The notes beneath the pieces are model-generated. The model saw only the letters and a program-made list of their open reading frames with translations, had not been told where the DNA came from and made no database searches. Positions 26,840-35,865 of a stretch of DNA of 64,000 nt are shown here, piece by piece (the stretch's first letter is position 1; the number at the start of each line of letters is the position of its first letter). This DNA is from Sulfitobacter sediminilitoris (GTDB lineage Bacteria; Pseudomonadota; Alphaproteobacteria; Rhodobacterales; Rhodobacteraceae). The stretch covers positions 62,001-126,000 of the forward strand of contig NZ_JAABNT010000007.1 in assembly GCF_010667575.1 (NCBI RefSeq), given 5' to 3'. A program made the translations under genes and the position numbers.

Positions 26840-28147
26840 CTACTTCACAATATGCTCTTCTTTGACGAACATGTTGGCCCACGCACGATCCATAAGCTCA
26901 GGCGACATCTGGTATGGAATGCCCTCGAACTCGCAAATTGAAATCATCTGGTCGATCAAAAAGATGGGCTGATAGTTGGCATAGACGTTGTCGATTGTTG
27001 GGTATTTGACCTTGAGAAGATGCACCAACGTGGGCTCATCCAGCGGCATACCGCGCTTCTTGGCGACCATGGCGAAAATCTTGAGGAAGTTCGCCTGACT
27101 GGGGCCGTCAATCTTGATCTTGAAGAAGATCCGACGCAGCGCGGCCTGGTCGAAGATTTCGTTCGGGTGGAAGTTGGTGGAGAAGATCACCAGCGTGTCG
27201 AAGGGCACCTCGAATTTCTCACCCGATTGCAGGGCGAGGATATCCTTGCTTTCTTCCAGCGGCACAATCCAGCGGTTGACGATGGACTGCGGCGGTTCCT
27301 TCTGGCGGCCAAGGTCGTCCACGATAAAGATACCACCGGTAGATTTCAGTTGCAGCGGCGCCTGATAGGTGCGCGCAGTGGGGTTGTAGACCAGGTCGAG
27401 CATGTCGAGCGACAGTTCGCCCCCGGTGATCACCGTCGGCCGTTCGCAGCAGACATACCGGGTGTCAAAGCGGGTCACACGGCGCAGCGACCGGGGGTCC
27501 TGCACGTTTTCTTCGGCCATTGAGTGCACGATGGGGTCATAGACCGTAATCACCTGACCCGCGTATTCGATGGCGCGGGGCACATAGACCTTGTCCCCCA
27601 GTGCGTCGCGGATACCGTTCGAGATCGAGGACTTACCGTTGCCGGGTGGGCCATACATCAGGATCGAGCGACCGGCAGAGACTGCAGGGCCGAGGTGGTC
27701 AAGCAGGCTGTCTGGCAGGACAAGGTGGCCCATGGCACCGGTCAGTTGCTCGCGGGTGATCTGAAGGTTGCGGACCGACTGGCGTTTCACCTGTTCCCGG
27801 TAGACATCCAGCGGAACCGGCATGGCCCCAAAATACTCGGATTGGGCCAAGGCATCCAGCGCGCGGGCTTTGCCCGCGTCTGTCAACTGATAGCCCATCT
27901 CGTTGCCATTGTTGGCGTTGAGCGTGCCTGTCGCTTCAATCAGGCGCTGGTCGCGCCCCATGTCGATCAACTCTTGCGTCACAGGGACGGGCAGGCAGAT
28001 GGCCTTGGCCAATTCGCTGACCATATCCGTGTTCTTGCGAAACATCGTCTTGAGGACGATGTCACGCATCATAACGATGGGAAGCTTCATATCCTCCAGC
28101 CGCTTTGGGGGCGGGGGGGCCATGACGGTGGTGGTTTGCATGTTCAT
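26840..28147 (-). CDS. AAA+ ATPase at the end of the tad/cpa locus, function unknown
   Basis: This 435-residue protein has a disordered start (PPPPKRLEDM) and an N-terminal region (about 20-110) that looks like a winged-helix module. The AAA+ core has Walker A GPPGNGKS (166-173), a Walker B-like IFIVDDLGRQ (273-282) and a sensor-like LVIFSTN. DD replaces the usual DE in Walker B. A C-terminal helical domain follows. It is the last gene of the pilus cluster, 60 bases after cpaA. A regulatory or assembly role in pilus biogenesis is a guess from position. Confidence 0.85.
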   Translation of the reverse strand: MNMQTTTVMAPPPPKRLEDMKLPIVMMRDIVLKTMFRKNTDMVSELAKAICLPVPVTQELIDMGRDQRLIEATGTLNANNGNEMGYQLTDAGKARALDALAQSEYFGAMPVPLDVYREQVKRQSVRNLQITREQLTGAMGHLVLPDSLLDHLGPAVSAGRSILMYGPPGNGKSSISNGIRDALGDKVYVPRAIEYAGQVITVYDPIVHSMAEENVQDPRSLRRVTRFDTRYVCCERPTVITGGELSLDMLDLVYNPTARTYQAPLQLKSTGGIFIVDDLGRQKEPPQSIVNRWIVPLEESKDILALQSGEKFEVPFDTLVIFSTNFHPNEIFDQAALRRIFFKIKIDGPSQANFLKIFAMVAKKRGMPLDEPTLVHLLKVKYPTIDNVYANYQPIFLIDQMISICEFEGIPYQMSPELMDRAWANMFVKEEHIVK

Positions 28148-28207
28148 GGTGCGGCTCCGAAGATCAGGGTTGTGCTTGGGACGCAGATTAGATGCCGAAT
28201 ATGGCGT

Positions 28208-28705
28208 TTATCGGGCGCCATAGAGGGCGCCGAGGATCAGATAGATGGCCAAAGCAGGGCCAAGAGCGAGGCCCATGGGAAACTTCTTGCCGCGCTCCCA
28301 ACTGTCCCAGTGCGGGGCAAGGCGGCGCAGGGGTGTGTACTTGGCCCCCCGGTGGGCGACCGCGGCGGCCAGCAGCGTTGCCATGAACAGAGCGATCACC
28401 AAGCGAAGGTCGCCCAATGCGATGAAGGGGGCTGCGGCGGCGATGAATTTCGCGTCACCGGCCCCCAGCGCCCCTGCCGCGTTCAGAATGATCCCCACGA
28501 CCAATACGATGGCCAGCGCAGCGAGCCGCCAGAGGTATTCAGGAAACGGAAACAGGAATATCCCAAGCACCACAAAGACCAGCGCCAGCAATACCACGGC
28601 AGGATTGGTGATCCGCATCTGCGCCATATCCGTGAAGGCCACGTAAAGACAGATGGGAAAGACGAATGGCAAAAACCACAGCGCATGCGTGGCCGAGATC
28701 GCCAT
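28208..28705 (-). CDS. cpaA: Prepilin peptidase CpaA/TadV
   Basis: CpaA is the aspartic membrane protease that removes the leader of Flp pilins. From the ATG at 28705 it has 165 residues with about five membrane segments and the two catalytic aspartates in FTDMAQMRI and GAGDAKF, the classical prepilin peptidase pair. It lacks the N-methyltransferase domain of type IVa enzymes, as expected for the Tad class. A GTG one codon upstream (28708) is possible. It starts 4 bases after the TPR lipoprotein stop and is likely co-translated. Confidence 0.95.
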   Translation of the reverse strand: MAISATHALWFLPFVFPICLYVAFTDMAQMRITNPAVVLLALVFVVLGIFLFPFPEYLWRLAALAIVLVVGIILNAAGALGAGDAKFIAAAAPFIALGDLRLVIALFMATLLAAAVAHRGAKYTPLRRLAPHWDSWERGKKFPMGLALGPALAIYLILGALYGAR

Positions 28706-28709
28706 CACG

Positions 28710-29561
28710 TCAGCCGTTCTCTAGGGCACGCAAGCTGCGCACGGCAGCCTCAAAGTGCTGCGGATGTGTGTCAATCGCTTCACGCAACAGGCTCTTGCCG
28801 GTCTCCACATCGCCCCGCTTGATCGCGGACAGCGCCATGGTGTGCAGCAGTTGCGCACGCTCTGTCTGGTCCATCGGGATGACGGGCAGGGTATAGTCGC
28901 GCTGTGCGGACCGGGCGAGGACAAGATTGTTCTTGGCGGTAAAGAGCGTGGGATCCTGCCGCACAGCGTCAGAGAACAGCCGCTCGGCTGCCGCGTAGTC
29001 GCCACGCGTCAGATTGGAATAGCCCCAGTTGTTCATCACTGACCCCGGCGTCGTGGTCAGGCCGGCCGCAATTTCATAGAAGCTGTCGGCCTTCTTCCAT
29101 TCCTTGTTGCTGTCAGCAACGAGGGCCTCAAGCCGGTAGCGTTTGAATGTCTCATGCGTCGGGGGGACGCCATCAAGTACCTTTTCAGCGCCTGCCCAAT
29201 CCCCGGACCGGATCAGCGCATCCGCATATTCAACCGCATCGTCCGAGGTTGTCTCGGGCATCTGGGTGACCTTTTTCCAGGCCACGGCCCCTTCGGTCAC
29301 GCGCTTGGCGCGGATCAGCGATGATGCAAGACCGCGCTGGTGGTCGATCCGTTCAGGGTCTTCCTTGGTCGCGCGTTCAAAATAGCTGACCGCCTCGTTT
29401 GGGTCGGCGACCGTAAGCATGACATCTGAAAGGTTGTTTTCATCGACAACATTGACGTCCTTGAAGGCGCGTTCAACGGTGGCGTTTGCGTCTTTCTCAG
29501 CGCAGCCTGCAACTACGCTTGCGCCTGCCAAACAGGCGGCCAGAAGAATAGGGTGGCGCAT
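28710..29561 (-). CDS. TPR-repeat lipoprotein, TadD-like (second copy)
   Basis: TadD-type pilotins are outer-membrane lipoproteins needed for secretin assembly in tad systems. This 283-residue protein has a lipobox (VVAGC, C20) followed by tetratricopeptide repeats: DPNEAVSYFERATKEDPER, DWAGAEKVLDG, WGYSNLTRGDYAAAERLFS and AIKRGDVETGKSLLREAID. It is the second of two adjacent TPR lipoproteins, separated from the first by 39 bases. Whether both act as pilotins is not evident. Confidence 0.88.
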   Translation of the reverse strand: MRHPILLAACLAGASVVAGCAEKDANATVERAFKDVNVVDENNLSDVMLTVADPNEAVSYFERATKEDPERIDHQRGLASSLIRAKRVTEGAVAWKKVTQMPETTSDDAVEYADALIRSGDWAGAEKVLDGVPPTHETFKRYRLEALVADSNKEWKKADSFYEIAAGLTTTPGSVMNNWGYSNLTRGDYAAAERLFSDAVRQDPTLFTAKNNLVLARSAQRDYTLPVIPMDQTERAQLLHTMALSAIKRGDVETGKSLLREAIDTHPQHFEAAVRSLRALENG

Positions 29562-29600
29562 TTTTGCGTCCTTTTTACTGCTCTGCCTCGACCTTATCGG

Positions 29601-30188
29601 TCACAACGGTTCTGGTGTCTGACTGATGAGGTAATCCCCTCGACCGCGCCGCACCAACTTATAACTATCGTCGTCAAGCGTCACGTTACCAGAATTTTCC
29701 GATTTTGCGAGCGCTAAGCGTAAATTGTCGCGGATTGCGTCACTTTCGCCATTATCAAGCGCATAGGCGCGTTTGAAGATTTGCTCTGCCTCGACAGTTT
29801 TGCCCCGTTCCATCAGCACAACACCAAGATTGTTCCAGGTCTCTGGCTGATCGGCGTCCTCTTTTACTGCGCGGCGCAACAGCTGTTCCGCCTGTCCCAG
29901 ACGACCAAGACCAAGGTTTGCGCTGCCCAGTCCCGACAGGATTTCGCCATCCATACCATTTGCCAGGGCGGCGCGGTTAAACGACCGGATGGCCAGTTCA
30001 TACTGGCCTGCGGCAATCAGGCGATGGCCCACCTCGACGCCGTCTTCGGCCTTGGCGCGTTGATTAACGCCGGGGGCATAGACCTGATCGCCTGCCGCAG
30101 AAAAGCCGCCCGTGGAACAGGCAGCCAATCCGAGTGTCGAAGTTAGTGTCAGAGCGCCCAATATACAGCGCCTGAAGGGTGGTATCAT
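29601..30188 (-). CDS. tadD: TPR-repeat lipoprotein, TadD
   Basis: This 195-residue lipoprotein has its lipobox at LAAC (C24) and three TPR units (AGQYELAIRSFNRAAL, GLGRLGQAEQLLRRAVKED, ERGKTVEAEQIFKRAYALD). That is the size and architecture of TadD, the presumed secretin pilotin of Flp pilus systems. The start ATG overlaps the tadC stop in ATGA (30185-30188), so it is translationally coupled to tadC. Confidence 0.88.
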   Translation of the reverse strand: MIPPFRRCILGALTLTSTLGLAACSTGGFSAAGDQVYAPGVNQRAKAEDGVEVGHRLIAAGQYELAIRSFNRAALANGMDGEILSGLGSANLGLGRLGQAEQLLRRAVKEDADQPETWNNLGVVLMERGKTVEAEQIFKRAYALDNGESDAIRDNLRLALAKSENSGNVTLDDDSYKLVRRGRGDYLISQTPEPL

Positions 30189-31174
30189 TGCCCGCCTGGT
30201 CCTGACATGTTGCCCAGTTCCGTGATGCCATGCACCGAAGGTCCGACCAGAATGATCAGCAGCGGCGGCACGGTCAGCATCATAGTGGCAAGTGTCATCT
30301 TTGTTGGCAACTTGTTTGCCGCTTCTTCCGCACGCATCACGCGCTTGTCACGCATTTCAGACGCGTAGACCCGAAGCGCGTCAGCGATCGATGTACCGAA
30401 GGTGGCTGATTGCACAAGCACCGTCACAAACGACGACACATCCTGCACGCCGCAACGTTCGCCCATATCATTGAAGACGTTGACTTTGTCTTTACCGGCC
30501 TTCATTTCGTAGGCGACCACCTCGAATTCATCGGCAAGCGCTTTGTAAGAGGCACGCAGTTCGCGTGCGACGCGGACAATACACTGATCCAGCGACTGAC
30601 CGGCCTCAACACAGACCAGCATCATATCCAAAGCATCGGGAAAACCACGGCTGATCTCATCCTTGCGTGCCTCAACGCGGCGGGTGACCCAGTACTTGGG
30701 AAGGAAATAGCCGATGCCGCCCGGACCGACCGTATACATCATGGTCTTCTGTGTGCTCAGGCCTTCGCCGCCACCAAGGAAGTTGATGTAAATCACACCG
30801 GCCAGCAGGCCAAGAACGCCAAGCGCCATCTGGGCAAAGTAGAAAACCCGTACAGCGTCTCGACCCTGATAACCAGCCTGCCGCAACAGCAATTGCTTTG
30901 CGGAGAGTTCCGCCACATCTTCGGGTTCAAGGAACTTGGCGAACTTCTGAAGTTGCTGGTTCCCGTCTGCCTGCCGCAGCTGCGCCTTGCTGTCACGTTT
31001 GGCCGCACCCGAGACATTCCGCTTGAGCTTATCAAGTGGATCTTCGGGCTGGCGCAGCATCACTAGGACGGTCAGCAGAACAAGGCTGACGCCCAGCACA
31101 CCGACGATAATGATCAAACCCATCGGGCCAATAAGCTCTGTGATCTTTTCGTTGATCTCGTTTAAAAGTCCCAT
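30185..31174 (-). CDS. tadC: Tad pilus inner-membrane platform protein TadC
   Basis: TadC and TadB form the polytopic inner-membrane platform on which the CpaF ATPase drives pilin extrusion. The 329-residue protein has an N-terminal helix (LIIIVGVLGVSLVLLTVLVM), a cytoplasmic region, a pair of helices near 110-150 and the T2SSF domain with FPDALDMMLVCVEAGQSLDQ. The C-terminal helix is TMLTVPPLLIILVGPSVH. It lies 10 bases after tadB. Confidence 0.95.
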   Translation of the reverse strand: MGLLNEINEKITELIGPMGLIIIVGVLGVSLVLLTVLVMLRQPEDPLDKLKRNVSGAAKRDSKAQLRQADGNQQLQKFAKFLEPEDVAELSAKQLLLRQAGYQGRDAVRVFYFAQMALGVLGLLAGVIYINFLGGGEGLSTQKTMMYTVGPGGIGYFLPKYWVTRRVEARKDEISRGFPDALDMMLVCVEAGQSLDQCIVRVARELRASYKALADEFEVVAYEMKAGKDKVNVFNDMGERCGVQDVSSFVTVLVQSATFGTSIADALRVYASEMRDKRVMRAEEAANKLPTKMTLATMMLTVPPLLIILVGPSVHGITELGNMSGPGGQ

Positions 31175-31184
31175 TGCTCAGCCC

Positions 31185-32147
31185 TTACACTTTGATGTCT
31201 GTCAGAACGCGCATCACGAAAAGGTTCACCGTAAGCATGATACCAACAAAGAAGCAGGCGGGGATGAACATCGCGTGGTCTTTCACGTCGTCGTAATAAT
31301 GGGGATCGCTTACGTTGATCACGATCAGCGCGACGATGGGGAAGGCAGACAGGAATTTGCCTGACCACTTCGCCTCGGCCGTGATCGCCTTGACCCGGCG
31401 GAACAGGCGGAAACGCGCACGGATCACCTTGGCCAGACCGGCAAGGATTTCCGCAAGGTTACCACCTGACTGCTGTTGGATTGTCACGGCCACCGCAAGA
31501 AAGCGCAGATCCTGCATGTCCAGACGTTCGGCCATGTCTTTCAGGGCTTCACCCACATCGCGGCCATAGGCAGATTCGTCGGCGATGACGCCGAATTCTG
31601 ATGCCAGCGGATCCTGAACTTCCTTGGATACGATAGAAATCGCGTTGGTGAACGGATGACCCACGCGCAAGGACCGCACCATCAGTTCGACCGCGTCAGG
31701 CAATTGTTCCTCGATCATGGACATGCGCTTGTTGGCCTTGGTCGAGATCCAAAAGTAGACCGCCCCGATGCCAATCGCCACGGCCAGCAAGGCCCGCACG
31801 GCCACGTCTGTTTCGGTGCCGATGGTCAGGCCCATGAAGGCGACGACCGCCAGACCACCCATCAGCATGATCAGCTGCTTGGGCGTAAAGGCAATGGCAG
31901 CCTTCTGCGCCTTCTCTGAAAGAAGAGAGTAGAGCGGGATGGTTTTGGCATCCATGTGCTGCTGCATTTCCTTGCGCAGCTTCTCCAGCACCTCTTCGCG
32001 GCGTGTTCCTTTTTCCAGCATCTCAAGGCGGCGGTTCACCCGGCTATTGAGACTGATCGATTTGCCGAAAGCAACCAGATACAGGCCTTCGACCAGCACC
32101 AGGACGCCGACGAAAATCAGGCCATAGATAATTGGTTCTGCACTCAT
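31185..32147 (-). CDS. tadB: Tad pilus inner-membrane platform protein TadB
   Basis: From the ATG at 32147 (AAGGACCACGACC upstream) this is a 320-residue T2SSF-domain protein. It has an N-terminal helix (IIYGLIFVGVLVLVEGLYLV), two central helices and the domain signature LPDAVELMVRSLRVGHPFTNA, followed by QQQSGGNLAEILAGLAKVIR. Twenty-one extra codons of the longer open frame overlap cpaF and are rejected. It is the paired partner of tadC. Confidence 0.95.
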   Translation of the reverse strand: MSAEPIIYGLIFVGVLVLVEGLYLVAFGKSISLNSRVNRRLEMLEKGTRREEVLEKLRKEMQQHMDAKTIPLYSLLSEKAQKAAIAFTPKQLIMLMGGLAVVAFMGLTIGTETDVAVRALLAVAIGIGAVYFWISTKANKRMSMIEEQLPDAVELMVRSLRVGHPFTNAISIVSKEVQDPLASEFGVIADESAYGRDVGEALKDMAERLDMQDLRFLAVAVTIQQQSGGNLAEILAGLAKVIRARFRLFRRVKAITAEAKWSGKFLSAFPIVALIVINVSDPHYYDDVKDHAMFIPACFFVGIMLTVNLFVMRVLTDIKV

Positions 32148-32158
32148 GGTCGTGGTCC

Positions 32159-33598
32159 TTACTGTGCTGCGACGGGTTCGTAGATGGATGACGGCAGATC
32201 GTAGCCCCACATGCGGAAGCGTTCCGCATAGTGGCTGCGCACCCCGGTGGCGGTGAAGTGGCCGATGATCTTGTTGTCAGGTGTGAGACCGACGCGCTGA
32301 TACCGGAAGATTTCCTGCATCGAGATCACGTCACCCTCCATGCCGGTAATCTCTGTGATCGATGTCATCCGGCGCGAGCCGTCCTGCAGGCGGGACGCCT
32401 GCACGATGAGGTTCACAGCCGATGAGATCTGCGAGCGAACCGCCTTGAGCGGCATCTCGATCCCGGCCATGGCGATCATATTTTCCAGACGCGACACACC
32501 ATCACGGGCGCTGTTCGCGTGGATCGTTGTCATTGAACCATCGTGACCGGTGTTCATCGCCTGAAGCATGTCGATGACTTCCTCGCCACGCGTCTCACCC
32601 ACGATGATGCGGTCTGGACGCATCCGCAGCGCGTTTTTCAGACAATCGCGGGGCGAAACCTCGCCCTTGCCTTCCACGTTGGGCGGACGGCTTTCCATCC
32701 GGCCCACGTGTGTCTGCTGCAGCTGAAGTTCCGCCGTATCCTCAATGGTCAGGATGCGTTCGGCGTTGTCGATGAAGCTTGAAAGCGCGTTAAGCGTGGT
32801 CGTCTTACCCGAGCCTGTACCGCCCGACACGATCACATTGAGGCGGGTGGCAACGGCGGCCTGCAAATAGGCTGCCATCTCTTCGGTGAACGCTCCGAAA
32901 TTCACCAGGTCATCGATGCCCAGCTTGTCCTTCTTGAATTTACGAATGGAGACGAGCGAGCCATCGACCGCAACAGGCGGCACCATCGCGTTGAAACGCG
33001 AGCCGTCCTGCAAACGGGCGTCCACGTAAGGGTTGCTTTCGTCCACGCGCCGGCCCACGGCGGAAACGATCTTGTCGATGATGCGCAAAAGATGGCGTTC
33101 GTCTTTGAACGTCACATCCGTCAGTTCCAGCTTGCCCTCGCGCTCCACAAAGATCTGCTGCGGGCCGTTCACAAGAATATCGTTGACTGTCTCGTCCTTG
33201 AGCAATGTCTCAAGCGGGCCAAGGCCCGTCACCTCATCATACAGCTCGGAATTGAGCGTCATGCGGTCTTCGCGGTTCAGAACGATCGATTTCTCGGCCA
33301 GGATTTCAGCCGAGATTTCGTTGATTTCCTGACGCAGGTCCTGTTCTGTCGCATGTTCCAGCGCGGCAAGATTAAGGTTGTCGAGAAGCGCGCGGTGCAG
33401 TTCCAGCTTGATGTCGGACATGCGCTGCTTGCGTTTGACTTCCTTATCGATCGGCGCGGCTGCGGCGGGCTTCAGCGCCTTCCGACGTGCCGAATTGGCG
33501 GCAGGCTTTTTCTCTTCGAATGCGGCAATGTTGTCGATAATTTCGACAGGTGCCGCCGGGGCGGATTTGGCATCGGGCTTTTTATACTTTGAAAACAT
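32159..33598 (-). CDS. cpaF: Tad pilus assembly ATPase CpaF/TadA
   Basis: CpaF is the hexameric secretion ATPase that powers Flp pilus extension (and possibly retraction). The 479-residue protein has a variable Lys/Ala-rich N-terminus, a helical N-domain, Walker [18 protein letters not shown], an Asp box in [20 protein letters not shown], and Walker B in [20 protein letters not shown]. The His-box region is [20 protein letters not shown]. It is 21 bases after cpaE and 11 bases before tadB. Confidence 0.97.
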   Translation of the reverse strand: MFSKYKKPDAKSAPAAPVEIIDNIAAFEEKKPAANSARRKALKPAAAAPIDKEVKRKQRMSDIKLELHRALLDNLNLAALEHATEQDLRQEINEISAEILAEKSIVLNREDRMTLNSELYDEVTGLGPLETLLKDETVNDILVNGPQQIFVEREGKLELTDVTFKDERHLLRIIDKIVSAVGRRVDESNPYVDARLQDGSRFNAMVPPVAVDGSLVSIRKFKKDKLGIDDLVNFGAFTEEMAAYLQAAVATRLNVIVSGGTGSGKTTTLNALSSFIDNAERILTIEDTAELQLQQTHVGRMESRPPNVEGKGEVSPRDCLKNALRMRPDRIIVGETRGEEVIDMLQAMNTGHDGSMTTIHANSARDGVSRLENMIAMAGIEMPLKAVRSQISSAVNLIVQASRLQDGSRRMTSITEITGMEGDVISMQEIFRYQRVGLTPDNKIIGHFTATGVRSHYAERFRMWGYDLPSSIYEPVAAQ

Positions 33599-33619
33599 AC
33601 TCTATCTTTCCAGAAAAGA

Positions 33620-34858
33620 TCAGGCCGCTTCGGCCTGATCGCCCTTGAGGTCATGAATGGAGGCCGCAAGCTTCATCAGTTCTTTGCGGAGCGGACTTTT
33701 GGGCGCTGAACTGGCCAGCGGCATGCCGTGATCGTTGGCCTGCGTGATGGGCTTGCCGCCATCCGGCAATTGCACATCAATCGAAATGCTGAGCGATTCC
33801 GCCATCCTTTTCACGCGGCTCTTGGCGTTCAGATCAGTGAACTTCGGTGCGCGGTTCAGAATATAGCGCAGCTTCTCCACCGGGAGTTCTTCGGATTGTA
33901 GCGCACGCTTGAAGCGGAGCGTGTTCTGCGCACAGCGCATATCAAGTTCAAGCAGCGCGAAGTAGATATGCGCATTGTTCAAGACAGCTTCGGACCATTG
34001 CACCAGCGTTGAGGGCATATCGACAATCACATAGTCGAACTGGTTCCGTGCGATATCAAGAATACGGTTCACGTCCTCGGACGTGATCAGGTCAAGCGGC
34101 AGCATGTCGCTGGGCGCGGTCAGGACCTGCAAGCGATCCTCATAGGTCAGCAGGGCCTGACCAAAAATTTCCTCGTCCATATTCTCGGTGTCGGAGAGCA
34201 TTTCGTAAACGACCTCGCGGCGGGGCAGGTCAAGAAACGTCGCGACAGAACCGAACTGCAGATCAAAATCCAGCAGACAGACCGAAGGCGGGTCTTTCTT
34301 GTCGACGTTCGCCAGTTCCCAGGCAAGGTTGACAGCCATCGTGGTTGCCCCAGTGCCGCCGGCAAGACCGTGAATGACGATAAGTGCGCCGTCCTTTTGC
34401 GCGCCCGCTTTCAGTTGCGGGGTATTGGTCTCGACGGGTTCGGCCACTTCGTCTTGTTTGCGCACGCGGGCAATCGCCTGCGACAGTTCACCTTCGGGCA
34501 GTGGGTAGGGAACAAATTCATCCGCCCCCTGACGCAGCAGGGAATGAAGGGCCGCCGGTGTCACGTCTTCGGCGATCAGGATCACCTTGATATCGCGTGA
34601 CTTGGCTTGGGTGATGATTTCGGACATCAGGACGAGGTTTTCCTCATCCGTTTCATCAAGCGCCAGAGCGATAAATTCCATTGATTCAGCTTCAGGCTGG
34701 CCGAAGAAGGCCAACGCCTCAGCAAAACCCAAATCGCCCCAGGACTCTCCTAGAGCATCTTCCATGTCTTCGATTAGCAGGTCGAAGTTTTGTACGTCAC
34801 GACTCACCGTGCAGGCCACAATTGGCGCTGCTTCGGGTTGTGGCATTACACTACTCAT
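33620..34858 (-). CDS. cpaE: Pilus assembly protein CpaE/TadZ
   Basis: CpaE is a ParA/MinD-like protein that localises the pilus machine at the pole. From the ATG at 34858 (AAAGGAATATGGGCC upstream) it has 412 residues. Residues about 10-135 form a receiver-like domain, and from about 157 there is a ParA-like ATPase. The P-loop reads GLAGGTGATT (164-173) and lacks both the signature and the core lysine of MinD. LLDFDLQFGSVATFLDL keeps the Walker A' aspartate. Such degenerate P-loops are known in TadZ proteins. A 325-base gap precedes it. Confidence 0.92.
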   Translation of the reverse strand: MSSVMPQPEAAPIVACTVSRDVQNFDLLIEDMEDALGESWGDLGFAEALAFFGQPEAESMEFIALALDETDEENLVLMSEIITQAKSRDIKVILIAEDVTPAALHSLLRQGADEFVPYPLPEGELSQAIARVRKQDEVAEPVETNTPQLKAGAQKDGALIVIHGLAGGTGATTMAVNLAWELANVDKKDPPSVCLLDFDLQFGSVATFLDLPRREVVYEMLSDTENMDEEIFGQALLTYEDRLQVLTAPSDMLPLDLITSEDVNRILDIARNQFDYVIVDMPSTLVQWSEAVLNNAHIYFALLELDMRCAQNTLRFKRALQSEELPVEKLRYILNRAPKFTDLNAKSRVKRMAESLSISIDVQLPDGGKPITQANDHGMPLASSAPKSPLRKELMKLAASIHDLKGDQAEAA

Positions 34859-35183
34859 GGCCCATATTCCTTTGCTCACAAGGGCTTGGCAAAGGTGCAT
34901 GCTGCATCTGACGTGCAGATTTCCACCCTTTGCGATCGCCCATGTCCGGCATTTTGCCTAGACACAATTGTCCTACAGGGCAGATATCGCAGGCAACTTG
35001 GGCGAGATTGGGGCCAAAAGATTTCGTTTGTTGGGTATCTTGAAACGATCAGAAAGGGCGCAGCACGATTAATGAGGCGCGTCTGATGGCGCGTGGCTTT
35101 TTGTGCTTTTCAGACAAAAGAGCCAATTTTCATCAATCAATGGGGTTTTTCTCACCTGGCTGGCGTCAGGTGAGACTATTGGC
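34859..35183. promoter_or_regulatory. 325-base gap upstream of cpaE with a nested hairpin
   Basis: No gene is visible here. Next to the lipoprotein stop lies a nested hairpin. The 9-bp arms 35150-35158 (TCTCACCTG) and 35167-35175 are perfect, and the 7-bp arms 35121-35127 (AGCCAAT) and 35178-35184 enclose them. Read on the - strand it follows the lipoprotein stop but is trailed by A residues, so it is not a standard intrinsic terminator. The remaining 260 bases are AT-richer and probably carry the promoter of the cpaE-cpaF-tadBC operon; no clear -35/-10 pair stands out. Confidence 0.5.
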
Positions 35184-35861
35184 TTACTGGATGGACTGTT
35201 CCAAAATCTGTTGGCCAAGGTCACTCGCTGGCTTGGCGCTTTCCACGTAATCTCGGAAGATGATTTGTGCGTATTTACCATCCAGTACAGTTGGATGCCG
35301 TTTCACAAACCCACTCACCTCAGTCACGGTGCGACGGTTGCGGCGCTCACGGCCCTGCGTGACGACCAACGGCTGCGTCTCTCCATAAGAAACGACCGCC
35401 TCAAGCCGGGATCGGCTGATGCCAAGACGGTTGAGGTAATGGACAACAGCATCGGCACGGCGTTTGCCCAACGCACGGTTGTAGCTGTTGGACCCTACCA
35501 GATCAGTGTGGCCATAGACACGGAAACGAATTTCAGGGAATTGTCTGATCCAGTCAGCCTGCTGACGCAGGATCGCCTGGGCCTGTCCATCCAACTGCGA
35601 TGAATTGAACGCAAAAGTCACCATGGACGGCACTTCGGACGCAAAACGGTTTGCCAGATCGAAGGTATACTGACGTTCGCCTGTCATGACCAAACGGTTG
35701 TTCAGCGTTGCATTGCCAAAGTGGCCCGTATCGGTCAGCGCCCCCGCTTCGCGGTAAAACTGAGTATAGACCGGGTCCGAACTTGGGGCGCAGCCCAGCA
35801 AAGCGACAAGCCCTGCGGTAACACCTGCATATTTCAGTCTTGTGCGCATGGGAGAATTCAT
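35184..35861 (-). CDS. OmpA-family lipoprotein in the tad locus (position of CpaD)
   Basis: From the ATG at 35861 this is a 225-residue lipoprotein (LVALLGC, C24). Its central and C-terminal part is an OmpA_C peptidoglycan-binding domain: VTFAFNSSQLDGQAQ, FRVYGHTDLVGSNSYNRALG, and KRRADAVVHYLNRLGI. The start lies 5 bases after the cpaC stop, suggesting coupling; ATG 35849 is an alternative. It sits between cpaC and cpaE where other Tad loci carry cpaD, so it may anchor the secretin to the cell wall. That is inference. Confidence 0.88.
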   Translation of the reverse strand: MNSPMRTRLKYAGVTAGLVALLGCAPSSDPVYTQFYREAGALTDTGHFGNATLNNRLVMTGERQYTFDLANRFASEVPSMVTFAFNSSQLDGQAQAILRQQADWIRQFPEIRFRVYGHTDLVGSNSYNRALGKRRADAVVHYLNRLGISRSRLEAVVSYGETQPLVVTQGRERRNRRTVTEVSGFVKRHPTVLDGKYAQIIFRDYVESAKPASDLGQQILEQSIQ

Positions 35862-35865
35862 ATGA

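Noticed and set aside
27524..28822. 432-codon + strand frame opposite the AAA+ ATPase and cpaA
   Set aside because: Spans two real genes and an intergenic gap, His/Gln-rich composition; shadow frame.
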